This document shows, one piece after another, positions 10,909-20,900 of a stretch of 64,000 nt of DNA. Position 1 is the stretch's first letter. Every line of letters starts with the position of its first letter. The notes below the pieces were generated by a model. The model was not told where the DNA came from. It was given only the letters and a program-made list of their open reading frames with translations, and did no database searches. The DNA is taken from NCBI GenBank assembly GCA_013396635.1, contig WBMW01000587.1, positions 1 to 64,000 of the forward strand, given 5' to 3'. The stretch comes from Penelope pileata (taxonomy: Eukaryota > Chordata > Aves > Galliformes > Cracidae). The translations under genes and the position numbers were made by a program.

Positions 10909-11221
10909 TGTAATGGAAAAAAGGTCCCAAAACTCTCAACGACTACGCCATTCTTCAATTCTCTTACATTCTTCAGCTTCTTCTCTCTCAAGCTTCTTCA
11001 TCCAGCTCCTTCAAGCTCCAGCTTCATCCTCAAGCTTCTCAAGCTTCCCACCAAGCTACTTTCTTCTCTGGCTGGCTTATCTAAGCCTGGGGCAACTCCG
11101 CCCCAGGTCCACCCCTTCCGGTCACAGGTGCAAGTGATGCACCTGTGTTCCCCAGGCCAGCCACACCCCTCCACCATGTGCTCAATCATCAGTTCATGCT
11201 GTGATCCACTGTTTCCCTACA
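10909..11221 (-). repeat. 3' LTR of the serine-primed element
   Basis: 313 bp, beginning TGTAGGGAAACAG and ending CCATTACA in element sense. It lacks six bases that the other LTR has next to its TATA-like box (about position 11066), and differs otherwise only near 11026. Rich in GAAGCTTGAG-type repeats. Open frames here are by-products of the repeat. Confidence 0.93.
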
Positions 11222-11233
11222 CTCCACCCCTTC
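11222..11233 (-). promoter_or_regulatory. Polypurine tract for plus-strand priming
   Basis: Directly upstream of the 3' LTR in element sense the minus strand reads GAAGGGGTGGAG and then TGTAGGG of the LTR. A purine-rich stretch abutting the 3' LTR is where retroelement plus-strand synthesis is primed. Position fits, and function is inferred. Confidence 0.7.
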
Positions 11234-11350
11234 ACAGCATGAGCAGATGATTGAGCATGTCAACATTTTAGCACTATTTACAATATAGGTTACTTACAAT
11301 AAAGGTTACAGATCTTACAATACATTTACAGGTTTGTATACATTACAAAA

Positions 11351-11405
11351 TCAATTACATAAACATCTCATCCAGAATATCAATTACATAAACATCTCAT
11401 CAGTT
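11351..11405. repeat. 29-bp tandem duplication inside the LTR element
   Basis: The block tcaattacataaacatctc occurs at 11351 and again at 11380 (period 29), in the non-coding 3' half of the element's interior. Confidence 0.85.
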
Positions 11406-11581
11406 TCAGGGCCGAAAATACATCTTCACAGTCCACCTTCTTCACACTCTTCAGATCTTTCTTCTTCCGATTCCTTCTTTATACTCTGCAACTCTCCAGT
11501 ATCTGCAGCAGTGCATCTTCAACATACAAGGCTGGCAGTGTCCAACCAGGAATGGAGTCCACAGCAGCTTCCTCTCCATCT

Positions 11582-11728
11582 CAGGGCCGGTTACTCACTG
11601 AGGCAGTTGCGACCGCCACCGTCCCTTGCCCAGGGCCGGTTACTCACTGAGGCAGTCGCAACCACCACCGTCCCTTGCCTGGGGCCGGTTCCTCACTGAG
11701 GCAGTCCTGACCGCCATCGTCCCCTTCA
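11582..11728. repeat. Three 49-bp tandem repeats inside the LTR element
   Basis: Units start at 11582, 11631 and 11680, each beginning with a version of gggccggttactcactgagg and containing gaccgcca and gtccctt. They are GC-rich against an AT-rich interior. The role is unknown. Packaging signal, splice or RNA-structure roles are possible but not shown. Confidence 0.9.
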
Positions 11729-12086
11729 CTTCTTCAGTTACAAAGCATAGCTGCTAACTCCATCCAGGTATGTACACACTTCCTTCCAAGTACATTGACA
11801 CTGCACAGGCTGCAGATCACTTATTTTTCTTTTCCTTCTTTCCATTTCCTCGAAGAGTGCATCTGTTTCTAACTCATTTCCACCCCTTTCTCAGTGAAGA
11901 TGCCATCACCTTTGGCCCATTTACAGTAAAGGACAGTAACCTATGTCTCCTTCCATCCTGTTTCCACCCCTTCAGGTGGACGTACATAAGAACATAAAGT
12001 TTCCTTACCATTTTATTTATCTCAATAGGCCCCCCTTGGGCCACACTTAACACATTTCACACATTAGCAACTCATAGTGGGCATCA

Positions 12087-12659
12087 TTACATCCAAAACC
12101 AACTTGTCATTTTTAATTTCAAAATAAACAGAAAACTAAACTCAAAATTCTTCTCTCTTTGTTTTTCCTTTTTTCTTCTCCTTTTCCATTCTTTTTTCTT
12201 TCTTCTCCATGTTTTCTCACATTCCCTGATTTCTCCCTCTTTCTTTGGCTTTTTCTCTTTTCTAAATTCCTTTTGCTGCCTCATTGCTGGCTGCCACCAC
12301 TCCCTTTCCTTCTTTCTTTCTTTAAAATCTCTTGCCTGGCTCGCCACTAGCCTCCATTCTTCAATTCTTGATGCCAAATTCCCAAATCTTCTCAACATAC
12401 ACCAAAACGGCACTGGTCGGGGCCAAAGTGCATCATAAAGGTATGCTTCATCAGTGAAGCAACTCTTCACATCCCCATCTATATACTTCAACTGCTCTCT
12501 CTCTCCAGGGAGCTCAATTTCACAGGCCTCCCATCTATCATCGTATCTAGCAATTTCATCAACTATTAAATCTTCATTGTCCATATCATATTTCTGGGTA
12601 ACAAGAGTCCCAAGGATTAACAAGGCTACATACAGTAACCACTTTAACTCCATGATCAT
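12087..12659 (-). CDS. Orphan 190-residue ORF in LTR element, unknown function
   Basis: I do not recognise this protein. It is the only long frame in the element's interior and starts about 50 bases after the primer site, where gag normally begins. There are two in-frame Met codons (residues 1 and 3). Residues 7-20 form an uncharged hydrophobic stretch (WLLYVALLILGTLV) that looks like a signal peptide or signal anchor. Residues 24-75 are acidic with Cys46 and Cys67. Cys87 lies in a PFWCMLRRFGN block, and residues about 98-170 are a highly charged Lys/Arg/Glu stretch, possibly helical, with Cys147. A short hydrophobic tail (FSFLFIL) ends it. No gag zinc knuckle, capsid homology block or protease motif is visible. 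The C-terminal half lies over a purine-rich tract where an open frame comes easily, so the N-terminal 95 residues are the stronger evidence for coding. It could be an envelope leader left by deletion or a captured host exon. Confidence 0.5.
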   Translation of the reverse strand: MIMELKWLLYVALLILGTLVTQKYDMDNEDLIVDEIARYDDRWEACEIELPGEREQLKYIDGDVKSCFTDEAYLYDALWPRPVPFWCMLRRFGNLASRIEEWRLVASQARDFKERKKEREWWQPAMRQQKEFRKEKKPKKEGEIRECEKTWRRKKKEWKRRRKKEKQREKNFEFSFLFILKLKMTSWFWM

Positions 12660-12707
12660 AGCCTTCTACCTTCACACCTATCTCTCGGTTTCCCCGCACA
12701 CAGTATC

Positions 12708-12726
12708 AATCCTGCCGACTACGCCA
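12708..12726 (-). promoter_or_regulatory. Primer-binding site for tRNA-Ser(AGA)
   Basis: The plus strand reads aatcctgccgactacgcca, equal to the last 16 bases plus CCA of vertebrate tRNA-Ser(AGA) as I know it (19 of 19). It lies two bases inside the 5' LTR (LTR edge at 12729), the expected spacing. Complementarity to a tRNA 3' end defines the start of minus-strand DNA synthesis and fixes the element's orientation. Confidence 0.9.
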
Positions 12727-12728
12727 AT

Positions 12729-13047
12729 TGTAATGGAAAAAAGGTCCCAAAACTCTCAACGACTACGCCATTCTTCAATTCTCTTACATTCTTCAGCTTC
12801 TTCTCTCTCAAGCTTCTTCATCCAGCTCCTTCAAGCTCCAGCTTCTTCCTCAAGCTTCTCAAGCTTCCCACCAAGCTACTTTCTTCTCTGGCTGGCTGGC
12901 CTTTATCTAAGCCTGGGGCAACTCCGCCCCAGGTCCACCCCTTCCGGTCACAGGTGCAAGTGATGCACCTGTGTTCCCCAGGCCAGCCACACCCCTCCAC
13001 CATGTGCTCAATCATCAGTTCATGCTGTGATCCACTGTTTCCCTACA
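12729..13047 (-). repeat. 5' LTR of the serine-primed element
   Basis: 319 bp, TGTAGGG...TTACA in element sense. A TATA-like AGATAAAGG lies about 140 bp into the LTR (plus-strand ggcctttatctaagcc near 12897-12912). This is the copy that would drive transcription, and it keeps the six bases missing in the other LTR. Confidence 0.93.
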
Positions 13048-13230
13048 GTGGTCAAATACGGGAAGAGGCTTCCTGGGGAGGTGGTAGATGCCCTATGCCT
13101 GTCAGTGTTCAAAAGGCATTTGGATGAAGCTCTCATTGATACATTTTAACTTTTGGATAGTCCTTAAGTGCTCAGGCAGTTGGACTTGATCTTTGAAAGT
13201 GTCTTCCAAGTGAACTGTCCTGTTTTATTC
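13048..13230 (+). mobile_element. CR1 LINE 3' region, right part with 3' UTR
   Basis: Continues the CR1 interrupted at 10908: gtggtcaaatacgggaagag, then LPGEVVDALCLSVFKRHLDEA-type coding, then the 3' UTR (ttggacttgatctttgaaag). The fit across the insertion is exact once one gtggt copy is removed. Confidence 0.88.
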
Positions 13231-13276
13231 TATTCCATTCCATTCCACTCCATTCCACTCCATTCCGTTCTGTTCT
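13226..13276 (+). repeat. Expanded ATTCC-type tail on CR1
   Basis: About ten 5-bp units of ATTCC/ACTCC with variants (attctattccattccattcc...). CR1 normally ends in two to four 8-bp ATTCTRTG repeats, and here the tail has drifted into and expanded as a pentamer. Confidence 0.8.
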
Positions 13277-14240
13277 AAACTTCAAGCATTTTAGCTCTAG
13301 AGATAAAGCTGTACAGGTAAATCTCAGTTCCATAAATCTTTACACAACTTGAACATTACATATGATTAGTCTCATTACACAGTAGGATTTCAAGGCTTAG
13401 GAAATACATTAATAATTTCAAGACAAGAACCACATTTTTTAAATAATTCTCGGATCTGGTAGGACGAAAAATGTTTTATAAACATTTGCTAAAGATGACA
13501 TTTTTCTTTTCTGTGTATGTTTTCACAATTGTTTCTGAAAATATTAAACAGCAGCAGCTTGTTATGTTAAACAGAAATGATTAGGAATTTTCCAGCATAT
13601 TTTTTTAAAGAAAATTGATTGATCTAAACTAAAACTTTTCTTGCAGAAATTTAATCAGGACTATTTTAATCCTCTGAAAATTTAATTGATAGTCAGAAGA
13701 AAAATAGTTGAGGGGAGAAAAAAAGGCATATGTCAGTCTTCTCAACCAGGACAGAGTGGGATGTAGGAGGTTCACTTCAGTTTGGCTCAAACATACCTAA
13801 GTGGCCCAACTTCCCAACTTGATGTAAATAACTCACTTTCTCACTTCACAAAGGTCTACATGTAAAATTCCATATACTATCATAATAGTAGAACTCGGCA
13901 TCGAGTTATGGAGAAACACTGAAACATGGAATACCAGGACAGGCACCAGAAGATCATTTATTTTGGTCTTCTGCTTGTGGACACAACTTACACAATATGT
14001 GATAACTGACAGAAGCTTATGCAGCTTCTTCTTAAACAATGAAAGTCTTTCTACAACTTCTTCAGGCAATTTACTCTCAGTCTTTGTTCTCAATATCATT
14101 GATTATTCCTTTCCTTAACACAATATTTCACATGTTTGCATAGTGGTCTCATTTTATTTCCTTCTGTGTCCATTATAAACAGAAGTCTTTCTTTTCTTCC
14201 ATAATCAATAAAACATTGTAACTATTTTACCACAGATCAA
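13277..14240. other. AT-rich unique DNA, no feature recognised
   Basis: No repeat family recognised. The 88-codon minus-strand frame at 13833-14099 shows no domain. Confidence 0.5.
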
Positions 14241-14745
14241 AGAATCACAGAATCACAGAATTGTAGGGGTTGGAAGGGACCTCGAGAGATCATCGAGTCC
14301 AATCCCCCTGCCAAAACAGGTTCCCTAGTGCAGGTCGCACAGGTAGGCGTCCAGACGGGTCATGAATATCTCCAGGGAAGGAGACTCCACAACCTCCCTG
14401 GGCAGCCTGTTCCAGTGCTCCGTCACCTGCACCACGAAGAAGTTCTTCCGCATATTGGTACGGAACTTTCTGTGCTCCAGCTTTAGTCCATTTCCCCTCG
14501 TCCTGTCCCCAAACACCACTGAAAAGAGATTCCTCATGTCCATTTGCCTCCCATACTTCACATATTTGTAGACATTGATAAGATCCGCTCTCAGCCTTCT
14601 TTTCTCAAGGCTGAACAGACCCAGATTACCGAGCCTCTCCTCATAAGGGAGATGCTCCATGCCCTTTATCATCTTTGTGGCCCTCCGCTGGACTCTTTCC
14701 AGGAGATCCCTGTCTTTTTTATACTGGGGAGCCCAGATCATTATT
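14241..14745 (-). mobile_element. CR1 LINE 3' end, young subfamily
   Basis: Minus-strand CR1 beginning with two to three copies of the octamer (agaatcac), the 3' UTR (ttgtaggggttggaaggga), then ORF2 C-terminus, 5'-truncated near 14745. It differs from the copy at 23724 at only about two positions over 470 bp, so both are recent members of one subfamily. Confidence 0.95.
14325..14741 (-). pseudogene. CR1 ORF2 C-terminal 138 residues, frame intact
   Basis: Uninterrupted reading frame for the last 138 residues of CR1 ORF2. It starts mid-protein at WAPQYKKDRDLLERVQRRAT, with MIKGMEHLPYEERL, LFSLEKRRLRADLINVYKYV and NRLPREVVESPSLEIF following, and ends at a natural stop. This region follows the reverse transcriptase core and is probably involved in RNA binding. 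The intact frame reflects youth, not function, since the RT and endonuclease are absent. Confidence 0.85.
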
Positions 14746-16096
14746 TTGATCTTTAGCGGAGGTTGATGCCCATAACTGGATGTTTAGGATGTTGTAAACT
14801 TTGCATTTTTGCTTCTTTGTGTTATACCTTGATATCTTCCTCTACCCAAAGACATCCTTTTCCCTTTCTTTCTATCTGACCACTCCACTCCTAATTCCCT
14901 ACACCCCATAAATAATAAAACAAAACTAAACAACCTAACCACAAGATTGCTGCCAACAAATATTACTGTCCCTGTGTGGTTGCTTTACTTATGACACATT
15001 TTGACAATGACAAATGATATAGTCCTATATAATTGTGACAAAGCAGAGAGTTTTAAGGAGTATGCCTTTACATTGCTTTTCTGTAAATGAGGGAGTTATG
15101 CTACATGCATTTAGAAAACATGGATTCCAAATGTACCGTTCAAGTTTTTGTGTATTTTTCTAAGAAAAATCTACCAGTCCTTTGTCATCAGTATCAGATG
15201 GCATAGCAGAAGGGTGACACTCTTATGTTCTTCATTTAAGATAAAAAAAAAATAAGCTGTAATTAAGATAGCAGCTTCTAATCACTTTGCAAACTTGATT
15301 ATTTGAGTAGGATAAAAAGGCATACCAATTTGAAACAGTATTTGAATTTTTAATCTTACAGATCTATTTGAGTTTGCTAGATCTCTGAGTAAAAATATTG
15401 ATAAACATGCGGTTGTCTTTAAAATAGAGCTTTTGTGAGACTGGTCTTAAATGTATTGATTCAGAGAGCCATAACATTGCCAGTGTTTTCAGAGCTAAAT
15501 AGTTCTCATGTGAAAGACAGTAAAAGAAATTGAAAAATATTAAACTGGTCAGATAAAAGGAAAAACAGACATCATAGAAGCTTGAATTTTTTCCTCTTCT
15601 CTCATTTTTGTTTTATTATCCACATATCCACAGTGTACATGTTCAGAAGTTTGAATTATGTATTTTCTCTGGGAATTTTAGAAGACTTTTGCTGAATCTT
15701 ACACAATAATCTTATTTAGAAATCATTTTAAACATTATCTCTGGCTAAAACTTAGCTTCATAAAAAAGTAAAATATATTTTTGATTACGTTTTGAAATCA
15801 TGCTAATGACTCTAAATGCAAAGTTTTGATTTACAAATCTTTTCCTTGTGACACATTTACAAATCAGGTTTTATAAATCAGGGATACAAGTGACACATTT
15901 ATAAGTCAAGATTTAAAAGCTTGGTTGCATCAACATTATAGTACTTTGAGACTGACATTCCAAAGACATACTTCTTCAATACTATGTATCAGGACTAAAA
16001 CATCAAGACACTTAAAAATGGACACACAAAAAAAACCACTGGTATGTCAGATGAGTACTTCAACAACATTCTGTATACATAAAATGAGGCATAAAA
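14746..16096. other. AT-rich unique DNA, no feature recognised
   Basis: Nothing recognisable. Confidence 0.5.
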
Positions 16097-17119
16097 CCAC
16101 TTAGAACACTGCTTTTCTTTCCTTTGAAACTTGCAGCCTTCAAGAAAACTGAAAGTATGGAAAACTTCTTAGTATACAATGAATTTTAAACACCACAAAG
16201 CACTCCTCCAGCCATGAGTAGACATTCAAACAGGAAAGGAAATACATTTCACAGAATATAGAGCACAATGGAGGAGCTGTGACAATAGCTATTGCTCTGG
16301 TACAGGAATTATCTATTGAACAATCATAGAATCAAAAAATGGCTTGAGTTGGAAGGGACCCCAAGAATCATCAAGTTCCAACTCCTGTGCTTCAGGCAGG
16401 GTTCCCAATCTCTAGATCTATTACTTGGTCAGGTTGCTCAGGGCCACATCCTGGCCTTGAACACCTCCAGGGTCAGGGCATCCACAACCTTTCTGGGCAG
16501 CATGTTCCAGCACCTCACCACTCTCTCAGTAAAGAACGTCCCAGATACCTAATCTAAATCTTCCCTCCTTCATATTAAAACCATTCCCCCTTGTCCTACC
16601 ACTATTTNCCACTTAGAACACTGCTTTTCTTTCCTTTGAAACTTGCAGCCTTCAAGAAAACTGAAAGTATGGAAAACTTCTTAGTATACAATGAATTTTA
16701 AACACCACAAAGCACTCCTCCAGCCATGAGTAGACATTCAAACAGGAAAGGAAATACATTTCACAGAATATAGAGCACAATGGAGGAGCTGTGACAATAG
16801 CTATTGCTCTGGTACAGGAATTATCTATTGAACAATCATAGAATCAAAAAATGGCTTGAGTTGGAAGGGACCCCAAGAATCATCAAGTTCCAACTCCTGT
16901 GCTTCAGGCAGGGTTCCCAATCTCTAGATCTATTACTTGGTCAGGTTGCTCAGGGCCACATCCTGGCCTTGAACACCTCCAGGGTCAGGGCATCCACAAC
17001 CTTTCTGGGCAGCATGTTCCAGCACCTCACCACTCTCTCAGTAAAGAACGTCCCAGATACCTAATCTAAATCTTCCCTCCTTCATATTAAAACCATTCCC
17101 CCTTGTCCTACCACTATTT
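16097..17119. repeat. 511-bp exact duplication around a single N
   Basis: Bases 16097-16607 and 16609-17119 match throughout as far as I can read, separated by N at 16608. Unique DNA and the CR1 3' end are both copied. The CR1 becomes continuous when one copy is removed. Most simply an unmerged contig overlap. Confidence 0.88.
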
Positions 17120-17562
17120 ACCCTCATAACAAGTTGATTTCCCTCCTGTTTATGATCTCCCTTTAAGTATTGCAAGGCTGCAATGAGGTCTCCCCACAGC
17201 CTTCTCTTCTCCAGGCTGAACAAGCCCAGCTCTCTTAGTCTGTCCTTGTAGGGAAGGTGCTCCAGCCCTCTGATCATCTTTGTGGCCCTCCTCTGGACCC
17301 TCTCCAACAGCTCCACATCTTTCATGTACTGGGGGCCGCAGACCTGGATGCAGTACTCCAGATGGGACTTCGTGAGGGCAGAGTGGAGGGACAATCACCT
17401 CCCTCTTCCTGGTGGCCACTCCTCTTCTGATGGAGCCCAGGATACCATTAGCCTTCCGAGCTGCAAGAGCACACTGCTGTCTCATGTTCAGTTTTTCATC
17501 CACCAGAACCCCTAAGTCCTTCCCAACATGGCTACTCTCAAGGGGTTCCACTGAAATCACCA
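16323..17562 (-). mobile_element. CR1 LINE 3' half (interrupted by artefactual duplication)
   Basis: Minus-strand CR1: 3' UTR from 16323 (aatcatagaatc, ttggaagggacccc), ORF2 C-terminus, then upstream parts of the post-RT region to about 17562 (leucine-rich text equivalent to GVLVDEKLNMRQQCALAARK). Bases 16608-17119 repeat the 3' end through the assembly duplication, so the real element is about 730 bp. A frameshift near 17390 separates the two frames below. Confidence 0.92.
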
Positions 17563-17563
17563 C
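17038..17563 (-). pseudogene. CR1 ORF2 post-RT region, two overlapping frames
   Basis: Two minus-strand frames together cover about 170 codons after the reverse transcriptase. The upstream one (to 17563) contains SHVGKDLGVLVDEKLNMRQQ and ALAARKANGILGSIRRGVAT. The downstream one (17038-17394) has SHLEYCIQVCGPQYMKDVEL and RATKMIRGLEHLPYKDRLRE. An indel near 17380 breaks the frame, so this is a pseudogene of CR1 ORF2. Confidence 0.82.
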
Positions 17564-17889
17564 AAACTCATATTATATGATATGGTACTGCACTTCCTCC
17601 ATATCCTTCATTCTAAGTTTGGGTTAATTGATAGAGAATGTCAAGATTGTGGCACTTCAAGAACATCCATACTGTGGTGAGAAGGTTGTGCCAGGTGATA
17701 CCCCTGTTGAGGTAAAGAGCAAAGAGTATGTAAACAAACTTCTCTAAGTTACCTACCTGCATTCTTTCTCATCTCATGGGTCACTGAGAGGAGCTGCACA
17801 TCTGCTTTAGTCTTAGATACTAGCACTACCGAGGGATTATAACAATGCCAGGAACACAAAAAGGGAAGACCTGTGCCCTTTTCATACCA
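17563..17889. other. Spacer without recognised feature
   Basis: Short unique stretch between two CR1 fragments of opposite orientation. Confidence 0.45.
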
Positions 17890-17995
17890 ATGTCCGTGGT
17901 CTAACGGAAGGTGTCCCTGCCCATGGCAGGGAGGTTGTACTATATGATCTTTGGAGGTCCTTTCCAACCCAAGCCATTCTATGATTCTGTTAATG
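17890..17995 (+). mobile_element. CR1 LINE 3' UTR fragment
   Basis: Plus-strand CR1 end: ggaaggtgtccctgcccatg, then atgatctttggaggtccttt, ccaacccaagccattctatg and attctgtt. Only about 105 bp of the 3' terminus is present, a typical severely 5'-truncated CR1. Confidence 0.88.
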
Positions 17996-20900
17996 TATTG
18001 GTTCTTGATGACACTTAATTCTGTGAATCTTGCAGAGTCCCATCTGCCTCTATGACATTTTATGTACTATGAGATAAAATGAAATGTATCTCATCACAAA
18101 TTAGAGGCAGATTTCTTTTGTTGCTTTAATAGGAATGCTGATGGCATTGCAAGTGATATTTTAGGAACAAGGTATTTATTCTCACCTTATTAAATTCAGA
18201 ATTCTGGATGAAATTTCTGTTTCATGAAGTTTTAAAATAGACTGTTGAAAATTGTGATTACAGTCAGAAAAGCAGCTATCAATACAGAGCTCATTGTTTA
18301 ACATATTGGCTATTCTTCGTGTAAATTGTAAGTACTTTCATATTAAAATGAGGCTTTTGTTATAGCTAATACTAATTCAACTATGTAAGTCTTTGAATTT
18401 TACATTATTTCATGTAGATGTCATTTCTTGTGTTAGTATTGATTCTGATTCAGAAATCTTCATTAAAAATTATGTGAGTTCAGGAAGAATGGAGACAGAA
18501 TAGATCAATTTTCTAGCTTCAAATTAAATTCATATGTTTGGCAAGAAGATAAAACAACATACCCGATCACTTTGATGGTAAACAAACTTCACTATTTAAG
18601 GCTGAGTGAGAACAAAGAAAGAAGTCCACATTATCACACACTGTTAGAGCAGTCATAATCTAGAACACATTCTCATTTCCTAGGCAAAATAAGATTAAGA
18701 ATGATTTATCTAATTTTCCCAATGTTAAATCCCAATTTCATTTTATAGACTACATCTACATTACTAGGTGAAATGAGTCATAGTCATTTATTTTCATAAA
18801 ATGTCCTACATTCTCTCTCTGTATATGCTTCCTAACCAGGAAAAACACAGGTCTCGTCTGTGCTATGTATTAAGAACAGTGATCGACCCATAAAAACTTG
18901 CAAATGATGCTAAGACGGTGTCTAGGAGATAGCTCATTTGGAGGACCCAAAAGTGTGCCAGACAATAGGTGAGGAGGAGTGATGGGGAGATTGATATGTA
19001 CATATCAAATTCCAGTGACATGAAAAAATTAAAATCTTCTAAAGAATTTTTTTTAAAATTGTACCAAAAACAATAAAAATGTCCACCAAATACCTGGAAT
19101 TACTGCTTCATGGATTATTGTCTTGGTTGTGGATCTGCTAATGACATCTACAGTACACTACATGGAGTTCTAAGACAAATGAAAATTAAACTGACTTTTG
19201 AAAAGTTTTAAGAAGAAGTAAAACAGTTTAACATTTGGCTCTGCAGAGGTGGGGGACATAGGCTTATGGTCGGACTTTGTCAGAAGCCTCAGGAAATGTT
19301 ATTTAATTTTATCAGCTGTACTCTAAACTAAAAAGAAATCCTGTATGTTTCTAATTGGGTTTTTAAGTCATAACTAGTAGCTAACTGAAATAGTACTGTG
19401 AAAACCTGCATGTCCACCTTAGTAAACCATTTGTCCACTTCTTAATTGAAGTAAAATTTATACCACTGATGAGGAAATATCTTAATTTGAGAAGAAGTTA
19501 AAGTTATTTTCACTTTAATACATTTTTTATGTTGTCAAAATGGTATCAAAGGGGTTTTGTATAAAAAGTATTTGAGTCCTGAGACTGGTCATTGCTATAA
19601 AGCATATTAAATGTTTAGTCTCTGAAGTACATACAAAAATAGTAATATGGCATTTCTTCTCAAAAGACATTTGTTTTCTTACCAATAAATATGAATAGTT
19701 TATATATGCTTAATTACACTTCTCTGTGTTAGAATACAATAAATAAATAACAGTAAAGTAGTATCTGAAATTCATGTGATAAAACGTGGTTACAAATCAT
19801 TTGCAAAGTGTCTTAAAAGCTCATTGTTTGACGAAGTGGTATAGTATATCCATTGTTTTTCCGCTGAGATCAGTCAAGGTTCAAGCACTGTCAATAAAAC
19901 AGCATTCACAGCCACTTACCCATCCTTCATGTAATAGCAGACATCATCAATCATTTTTTCTTCAAGAAAAGTTCAGATCTATCTACATGAGTTTTATTCA
20001 AGCGAACATCACTATTATATTTGAGTGCCTTATAAAAAAGGAAATTTAAAATATGGCTTAACAACTGAACTGTATTTATACTTCCTCTCCAAAATATTAC
20101 TGAAATGTGTTTACTTCTTTTTTCCCACTTTCATTTAGTGCGTATTTCTATTTTGAGCTTCTCATGTTTCTTTTGTTTCTGTACTCTGAAAAGAATAAAG
20201 TATACCTTATACGCTACTCTAAACAGCATGAAATCTGGTACTTGCTCTGTTTTCACTAAAATGTAATTAAATAAAATGTGTTAATTTTTAATTTTTGTAA
20301 AATGCAGCTCTTGAAGGAAATCAGGACCATTAATCACTAGACACTGAAGATTTTTCAGTGTAAGGAGAGGAAGAAACTGAGGGAAAATCATCCTATTATC
20401 ATTTTATTCAGCAATATATTCACTCAGAATATGAGATACTTTCCGTGTGAAAAAGAAATGTCTGTAAAATGTCCATAAATACATCTCCTTATTGTTTCCC
20501 ATTGAGACATGGATGGTGTATATTCTGGTAGCACCCAGGTAGAGCTGACGTACTTATTTTGTATCCTTACTGATACTGTATATACTGTGTAGAGAGGGAT
20601 TAAGTTACTATGAGAGACAAGAATATATAGATACAGGAAATACAACAAAATTCTCAGAGATCAAATTTGATATTTATCAGATAAATGGAAAAAAAAAAAA
20701 GAGAGAGAGAAGGAAACTTTCTCAGACAATGGAAAAGAAGAAAATATAGATCTTGGACCATGCTTCCAAAAATATTTTAGCTTAGAAGAGCTTTTTGAAG
20801 GTTTTGAGTTCCATTGCTTTCTTTAATAGAATTACTAATGCAAGATAAGGCCTTGTTCAAGACTAACTATAATAAAATGAAAATCTTCCACCAACTATGG

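Larger units (their letters stand above)
10904..13052 (-). mobile_element. Young non-autonomous two-LTR retroelement with tRNA-Ser primer site
   Basis: Complete LTR element on the minus strand, 2139 bp between perfect 5-bp target duplications (GTGGT at 10904-10908 and 13048-13052). In its own sense: 5' LTR at 13047-12729, primer-binding site at 12726-12708, a 190-codon ORF at 12659-12087, three 49-bp repeats at about 11728-11582, a polypurine tract at about 11232-11222 and a 3' LTR at 11221-10909. The LTRs differ by one substitution and one 6-bp indel, so insertion was recent. It sits inside a CR1 3' end. I see no gag, protease, RT, integrase or envelope motif, so it presumably depends on proteins supplied in trans. 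A 5-bp target site and serine priming are compatible with ERVL-like class III elements, but class cannot be fixed without pol. Confidence 0.9.

Noticed and set aside
11334..11699. 121-codon plus-strand frame in the LTR element
   Set aside because: Runs antisense to the element and through its tandem repeats. The element's orientation is fixed as minus by the primer site.
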